Part shown: piece by piece, positions 58,203 through 64,000 of the stretch
How positions within the stretch are numbered: position 1 is the stretch's first letter
Layout of the letters: every line of letters starts with the position of its first letter
NCBI RefSeq assembly: GCF_905171765.1
Contig: NC_053392.1
Location: forward strand, 400,513,899 to 400,577,898
Direction of reading: 5' to 3'
Length of the DNA stretch: 64,000 bases
From: Bufo bufo
Lineage: Eukaryota > Chordata > Amphibia > Anura > Bufonidae
Translations under genes and position numbers: made by a program
The notes under the pieces: generated by a model
Seen by the model: the letters and a program-made list of their open reading frames with translations, nothing else
What the model was told of the DNA's origin: nothing
The model's database searches: none

Positions 58203-58670
58203 GAATCTAAAATACATGAATATCCCTAGTAGTGCAAAATACATAAATAGCCTTGATCATTCAACCAACAGTAATCATCGAAATGGACAAGTTGTTTTGA
58301 AGCGGGACTGTGATTGTCCTTCTTACTTACGATTTGATGTTACGTATGTCTTAGTGGTTGTAATCCTGTGTCGTGGGTTATGGGACCAACATTACTGTCC
58401 CTATAATGTCCCTCAGTCTCACCCTGCCTATACCCGAAAGGGGCGACCCCACCTCTCGGTGGATAAACTCTTGCTGGTACCTGTCCAAACTCTGTTAGTC
58501 AAATGTTGTCCCAACATAATTTCTAGATTGTAGAGTCTCAATGCTGCGTTTGCCCAGCAATACAACTGGTTCTTCAGTGGACAAAAGTTCTGGATATGAG
58601 GGAACAAGAAAAGCAGTAGACCTGTAGTATTGACCGCCATCCTACTTGTCCTCTCAGAAAAACAAAGGGC
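58203..58670. other. Unassigned sequence next to the LINE RT region
   Basis: The minus-strand frame 58640-58428 is open for 70 codons but matches no motif I know. It lies where the central RT domain of the LINE should be, so it may be a degraded part of it or a further insertion. Confidence 0.3.
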
Positions 58671-60730
58671 CCTATGATGAAGGGAATAATTAAGAAGCTT
58701 AAAGGCTCAGATGTGGGCTGCTGGATGTTTAATATCTGAATTTAGAAGGGCTAAGGTTCGGTAGTTAGCACAGTCAGCATAGTCTTTATTCAGCTTTGGA
58801 ATTACCATAATATAAGAATAAAGCATGCTGGGAGGGATATAGTGGCCTAGCAAGAAATAATTAATTCTGTTAGATAAGGCAGGAGTGTGTCTGAATAAGA
58901 TATGTAATAGAGGTAGGGAAGACCATCTGATGTTAGTGCTTTACCATTAGGAAGGAGCTTAATGGCATCCAGAATCTCTTCAGAAGTGATAGGAGCATTT
59001 AACTGACTCAAGGCTTCCTGGGGCAAAGAAGGTAGATAAACGTGAGTTTATGTATGAAGAAAGGAGAGTTCTTCTTTTAAGAGGTGAAGCTGGTAAAGTT
59101 TCAGGTAGTGAATATTATTTTGTATAGCACTGAGCAAAGGTTTGCAAAGTGTCCTGTGGATCTTATACAGGGTGTCCATTAGGGGTCTAATAGAATATGG
59201 GGTGGAATTATTTTGCTTTTCTTAAAGCTATCTGGCTAGAAGGGTATGGGCTTTATTCCCTCCCTCATAGTAGGTGCTTTTAGAATATAATAGAAGACTT
59301 TCTGAATGTTTTATATTGAGGTTTTTCAACTTAGTTAATGAGTAGACAATTTGTTTATGAGTTCGTTTGGTAGGTCAGAAAACATTCTCATATTTCCAAA
59401 GATCTGCACCGACTGCGGAGGGCCTGTTTATCTTTTTTTAAGATTTGAAGAGAGGAAAATATAATGCCTTTGAAAAACAGCCTTGTGGGCTTCCCATTGT
59501 GAGCTTTTCTGAAACAGAATTATTGTTAAATTGAAAATACAGTTGCGAATGTGCTTTAAGTTTTATTTTAGGCATATCTCACGTCTGTCAACTCTCATTA
59601 TGTCACTAGTGACATGTACAAACATGAGTAGAGGCCAAATTAAAGACAGCAGAATGTGGGATATTATCAGACCATGTAAACATTGGATCCATCTCTGCTG
59701 TATGAAATAGAGTGCTGTTAATTTAGTGAAAAAATTATCTATTCTAGTATGCATTTGGAGAGGATGTAAGTAAAAGGAATACTGCTTTGGTGGGGTTAGA
59801 AATACTCCCAAAGTCATATAACTGGTGTTGATGTATTAATTGACCAAACAGTTGGGCCCTTTGAGATATAGATAGACTAGAAGGGTGGTAATGTAGGGAC
59901 ATCCTATCTTGGAACTCATAGAAGATTAAATTAAAATCCCTGCCTATTATAAGGCCTCTTGCACACGAACATGTGCTGTCCATGCTGCGGACTGAAAATT
60001 GCGGTCCGCAATGCAAGGGCACCGAACGTGGGCAGCAGCTTGCGGATCGCGACCCCATTTACTTGAATGGGGTCCACGATCCGCCGTTCCGCAAAAAGAT
60101 AGGACAAGTTCTATCTTTTTGCAGAACGGAAGCACGGAACCCCATGAAAGCACTCCGTAGTGCTTCCGTAGGGTTCCGTTCCCTAACTCCGTGATTGCGG
60201 ACCCATTCAAGTGAATGGGTCCTCATCTGTGATGTGGAATACACATGGCCGGTATCCCGTGTATTGCGGACCAGCTGTACCAGCTGCAATGTGGCCAACG
60301 GGCAGAAACACATTCGTGTGCAAGAGGCCTAAGGGGTATGTTGTACAAATGGGCCAAGCGCTGAAACAAACTTTTCAAGAAGGACAGCTGGCCATCATTA
60401 GGTGCATAGATGTTGCAAAGTATAAGGTCTACCGATGTAGTGGGTATGTAGTATTAAATAGAGGTCACCAGGATCCATGAAACCTCTATCAATCTGTAAA
60501 GGGCATAGTTGTGAAATGAAAATCTCAACCCCTGCTTTTTTCTGAGCGTAAAATGCACTATAAGCAACATGAAATCTATTGCAGAGAAAATGAAAAGTGT
60601 GTTTCCTGCAGGAAGACAATATCTGCCTGCAAATGTTTAAGCTCCTGGACAAGCAGTTGCCGCTTAATGTTGGACAGGAGGCCTTTAAAGTTCAAATGAT
60701 ACAAGCTTAGCCATGATAAATGTGCATTAG
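58671..60730 (-). pseudogene. LINE (L1/Tx1-like) ORF2 remnant: endonuclease and start of RT
   Basis: Minus strand. From 60730 downward an apurinic-type endonuclease is visible in pieces: the segment with KKAGVEIFISQ (60652-60398), GRDFNLIFYEFQDR (about 59940), and YSFYLHPLQMHTRIDNFF near 59770, where D and R of the RID motif are intact. Towards 58780 the RT entry motif ADCANYRTLALLN appears, like the YRPISLLN of L1 elements. Stops and shifts are frequent. A Harbinger MITE interrupts it at 59953-60329. The endonuclease nicks target DNA and the RT copies LINE RNA; this copy can do neither. Confidence 0.72.
59953..60329. mobile_element. PIF/Harbinger MITE inside the LINE
   Basis: TAA on both sides (59950-59952 and 60330-60332). 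The ends are perfect inverted repeats GGCCTCTTGCACACGAA. The interior folds into hairpins built from CGGACC and GGAACC motifs. It splits the LINE endonuclease frame. Confidence 0.85.
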
Positions 60731-60849
60731 AAGGTTATTCTAATAGGAGGAAACTTGCCCATCCATAGGAAAAGTGGTAAGAGCAAAAGTCTAGGTAGTA
60801 GATCTTACAGGAAATTAGGCCAGGCTACTCCTGAGACGTGAGTATGCTC

Positions 60850-60980
60850 TTATTGAGGGAAGGAGATTGTTGGCCAAAATCTTGCGATACATGGCCCCAT
60901 CCATCCTCTCTTACTTAAGGTGCAGTCTTACTGTCCCCTTGGCAGAAAAGCACCCCCAAAGTATGATGTTTACACCCCCA
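60850..60980 (-). pseudogene. Tc1-like transposase scrap
   Basis: The minus strand reads as the segment between the second and third catalytic parts of a Tc1 transposase (ILANNLLPS-like text, broken by shifts), preceded by a CTTTGGGGGTGC segment common in these genes. It is too short to place in a family, and a different family from 2246-3801. Confidence 0.45.
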
Positions 60981-60989
60981 AGTATTTGA

Positions 60990-61494
60990 TAAAAAACTAA
61001 ATAAAAAATTGGTGATCACCCAGGCAGAGGTGAAAGAAAGAAAAGGAGACAAATTCTTAAGATATAAACAAGACTACGAAGCAGGGAGGGTGTTTGATTG
61101 TAATAAAAGGAAGAAACAGCAAAGAAAACGCTGCCAAAGGCGCACAAGGAGTGATTACTGGACTACTGATTCAGACTCCAGTATTGTCAGATGATACAAA
61201 TAATGGAAATGAGCAGCCCAGCCCTGAACACAGGCAAATCCCTTTAGGCAGAATACCAGAAGGAGCCGAAGGAAACCGAAGAATCAGGAAATCGACCCGA
61301 AAGAAGAAACAAGTATCATGGAGACAATAATTATGGCTTTTGAATATAAATCTAAAGAGAGAACTATAGTAAATCTCACTGACTATGAGTTGACACCGGA
61401 GTGTATATCGGTCCTTGAAAAAGGATTGGGATACAGTCTGGTGGAGCAATTCGATCTTGCTGGTTTTGAAATAGACCTATTTAAATTGATATGA
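60990..61494 (+). pseudogene. Penelope-like element N-terminal fragment (copy 4)
   Basis: Plus-strand text in changing frames: basic KRKKQQRK stretches, then ERTIVNLTDYELTPECISVLEKGLGY, a segment that precedes the RT in PLEs (xxNLSxxxLTxxxxSxLxKGLxF), ending FDLAGFEIDLF and a stop at 61494. The RT itself is absent. Confidence 0.55.
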
Positions 61495-61909
61495 AAAATC
61501 CACTTACATAAAATGTTTAGTAATATGCCCTAGATAAGGAGTAATAAAAAGCAGGGTGAGATACCAGTCAGTTTAAGGCCTCTTTCACACGAACGTATGA
61601 CATTTTTGTGAATTGCGGTCCGTTTTTCACGGATCCGTTGTTCCGTTATTTGTTTCCGTTGTGCTTCTGTTTCCGTTCCGTGTCCGTTCCGTATGTGCTA
61701 GGAAACATATCCGTATGGTTTCCGTATATGATCCGTTTTATAAGGATCATATATGGAAGTAAAAAAAACCTTGACATCATAATTTTTGGCCACATCCCCT
61801 TTCACTCCCCCTATTTAACTCGGTCATGTGATCGTTGTGACTCCATTAGCTTTAGCTTTGTGCAGCGTTGAGAGCGTACTTTGAATCTTGTGTTTTGGCG
61901 ACATTGGTT

Positions 61910-63322
61910 TTTGAGTACAATTTTCTGTTGCATCCTGGCTGAGGAGGAACTGGTTCTCTTGTGCTGGCTGATTTCTCAGGAACATGGACATCAGCCTACT
62001 ATGGTGAACGTGGAACCGAGAAGGAGGCATTGGGTTCACCCAATTGTCTCTTAGCGGCGCACAAAGGGTCATTTCCACACGCTGTACATGGACCTGCGAC
62101 AGCATCCTGAGAAATTTCATGAGTTTTGTCGTATGTCTGTGAACAGTTTTGACTTGTTGTTAGCGACTCTGCCCCCTGGCCTAACCCACCAGGACACAAA
62201 TATGAGGCGCTGCATTTCTCCTGAGGAACGGCTCATCGTTACGTTGAGGTATGTAATATTGGTGTGATTTAACATATACCAGAATCTGGCTAATATAACG
62301 TTATATAAATGTTGTGATTTAGTTGTAATTTGTGGCTGTCTATGTGTAACGTGTTATGAATAAAATAAGTATATTCTGTTTAAAAGCTAGTTGTTATTGG
62401 ATATGTGTGTTCACCTGTTGTTCTATTGTTGGTTCTGTTTTTCAGATTTTTGGCAACCAGAAATTCATTTTCTTCTCTGCATTTTGAGTTTCTGCTGGGA
62501 GTCTCAACTATTTCTGGGATTGTTCGTCAAACATGTGATGTGATTTGGCAGCGACTCCGGAGCACGGTGATGCCAGAGCCCAAAGCTGAGGATTGGATCC
62601 GAATTGCTGAGGGTTTTCATGTCAATGCTCAGTTTCCAAACTGTATTGGGGCACTGGATGGCAAACACATACGTGTTAAGAAGCCGCCTCACTCAGGGTC
62701 CCGGTATTTCAATTATAAACAGTATTTTTCTGTTGTGCTAATGGCCTTGGCCGACAGTACATACAAGTTTATAATTGTAGATATTGGGGCCTATGGGAGC
62801 ACTGCAGATGCGCGCATTTTCAGTTCTTCTAGAATGGGTGACCGACTTCATGCCAACCAGCTTGCCCTACCAGAGGCCAGAATGCTGCCAGGTTCTGCGG
62901 GACCACCGGCTCCATTTGTTTTTGTGGCTGATGAAGGGTTTGCTTTGACACCACATGTCATGCGGCCCTTCCCCAGACGCAACCTGGATGACAGCAGACG
63001 TATGTTTAACTATCGGCTGAGTAGAGCCCGTCGTTATGTAGAATGTGCGTTTGGAATACTCACACATAAGTGGAGAGTATTACTGTCATCCTTACAGATG
63101 GCGCGGGAGAATGCCATCCTGGTTATTCAAGCATGTGTGATCCTGCACAACTTTGTCAGGATTCATGATGCTCCCTCAGAAGTTGAGGATTTGCCTCCTG
63201 GATCAACTTCATCTGGAGGGTTGGACCAGACCCTTCATGGACGACCGGGATCTGCAGGCCTTGCAGTCCGGGCCCTCTATGAGCAATATTTTTCAAGTCC
63301 TGAGGGTGCATTACCGTGGTAG
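61910..63322 (+). pseudogene. Harbinger (HARBI1-like) transposase, two exons, one nonsense codon
   Basis: Exon 1 ends at 62248 (donor GTATGT) and exon 2 runs 62446-63322 (acceptor TTTTTCAG). The join restores an Arg codon in frame. Exon 1 shows the helix-rich N-terminal part (FHTLYMDLR, EKFHEFCRM, SPEERLIVTLR). Exon 2 is the DDE domain: GALDGKHIRV (first D), VADEGF (second D) and RRYVECAFGIL (E), with SGSRYFNYKQYFSV and the ALHN-type VILHNF end. It cuts and pastes the element, normally with a Myb-like partner. An in-frame TAG at 62052-62054 (probably from CAG) breaks exon 1, and no good ATG is found upstream in frame. Otherwise it is intact, so the loss is recent. Confidence 0.88.
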
Positions 63323-63622
63323 ATGGACGTACAACTTGGCAGATTATGACATTTCTGGACTCTGGTCATCTTAGTATTTTTTTTTTTGGAGTTTAGTTAT
63401 ATTATGTTGGTGTGGGGTGTGCTTCTATGTAGATAGTGTAGGGACTCACAAGACAAAGAGGACCCTTGACGTGGGCTTGTGGGCTGGGGTGAAATTGTTG
63501 GCACAACAAACAATAACAAATCATGTACTGAAGGATGTTCCATGTTCATGATTATGTTTGTTTGTTGTCACTACATTAACCCTCTAATACCTCTCATGTG
63601 TATACTTTTTTTCTTACCTATT
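63323..63622 (+). other. Harbinger 3' region, nothing further identified
   Basis: Starts with the transposase 3' end and contains no open frame or repeat that I recognise. No AATAAA within the first 100 bases and no Harbinger inverted end. Confidence 0.4.
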
Positions 63623-63626
63623 TTAA

Positions 63627-64000
63627 CCCCTTAAGGACGCAGGGCGTACCGATACACCCTATTTCCCGAGTCCTTAAGGACTCAGGGCGTACCGATATGT
63701 CCTAACTTTAAATAGGCATTCCGGCGCCGCGGGGGTTAATCGCAACGGGATGCCGGCTGAAATCATTCAGCTGGCATCCTGTCACAACGCCGGGGGGGGG
63801 GGTCATGTGACCCCCCCGTATCGGCGATCGCCGCAAACCACAGGTCAATTCAGACCTGCGGTTTGCTGCGATTTCTGCAGTTTCTGATCCCCGCAGTCCC
63901 TGACCGCAGGGATCAGAAACTTTTAAAATGCCAAAATGCCGATTTGCACCCCCCCTGCACCCCTGCATGATTTATGTGGGTGGGAGGTGCAGGGGGGGGT
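63627..64000 (-). mobile_element. End of a TTAA-target element, inverted, cut by the window edge
   Basis: TTAA at 63623-63626, then CCCCTTAAGGACGC. The following sequence is the reverse complement of the right end of 4224-7940: CAACGCCGGGGGG, GGCGATCGCCGCAAACC and CAGACCTGCGGTTTGC. The element therefore runs inward on the minus strand and continues past 64000. Confidence 0.85.

Larger units (their letters stand above)
61577..63622 (+). mobile_element. PIF/Harbinger transposon with transposase gene; right terminus not seen
   Basis: Left end GGCCTCTTTCACACGAACG after TAA (61574-61576). The first about 170 bp match the MITE at 52976, linking it as a likely relative of the autonomous source. It carries a two-exon transposase but no recognisable Myb/SANT-like second gene. 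No matching inverted end is found before 63622; a TTAA element begins at 63627, so the transposon is either truncated there or continues beyond the window. Confidence 0.8.

Overview
This window has no recognisable host gene. It looks like intergenic DNA of a large vertebrate genome, most likely an anuran amphibian. That is inferred from the mix of Penelope-like elements (PLEs), Tc1/mariner, Kolobok, hAT, PIF/Harbinger and TTAA-target repeats; no single diagnostic gene proves it. Almost every base belongs to a transposable element, and several boundaries are fixed by target-site duplications (TSDs).

Layout. 1-1141: a gag/pol fragment of an endogenous retrovirus (minus strand). 1142-3818: an inverted PLE fragment split by an intact Tc1-like transposon (2246-3801). 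3819-47337: a second PLE (plus strand), split by about 38 kb of later insertions: a 3.7 kb TTAA element (4224-7940), an 11.3 kb Kolobok transposon (7945-19241), a 22.7 kb hAT transposon (19530-42215) and a block of foldback elements (43297-45488). 47338-50630: a third, diverged PLE (minus strand) with a hammerhead-ribozyme-like motif in its 3' region. 50632-52872: a truncated TTAA element. 52976-53462: a Harbinger MITE. 54350-60730: a decayed L1/Tx1-type LINE (minus strand) carrying nested TTAA elements and a Harbinger MITE. 60850-61494: Tc1 and PLE scraps. 61577 onward: a Harbinger element with a nearly intact two-exon transposase. 63627-64000: the start of another TTAA element.

Two systems stand out. 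First, the Kolobok transposon holds two convergent genes: a decayed THAP-Kolobok transposase on the plus strand and, on the minus strand, a compact three-exon gene whose 187-residue product resembles the cysteine-rich cytoplasmic ('ballast') domain of P2X7 receptors. Both terminal repeats carry the same inward-facing CCAAT box, octamer motif and strong splice donor, so one duplicated terminal exon could serve both genes, with the tandem arrays spliced out as introns. Second, the hAT transposon is swollen by about 15 kb of 296-bp tandem repeats in a satellite-like hierarchy (296 bp, 1,478 bp, 4,436 bp). Its own promoter region has been copied twice into that array.

Intact or nearly intact reading frames: the Tc1 transposase (350 aa), the P2X7-ballast-like gene, the Harbinger transposase (one nonsense codon) and the hAT transposase (two frameshifts and one nonsense codon). 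The rest is clearly decayed.
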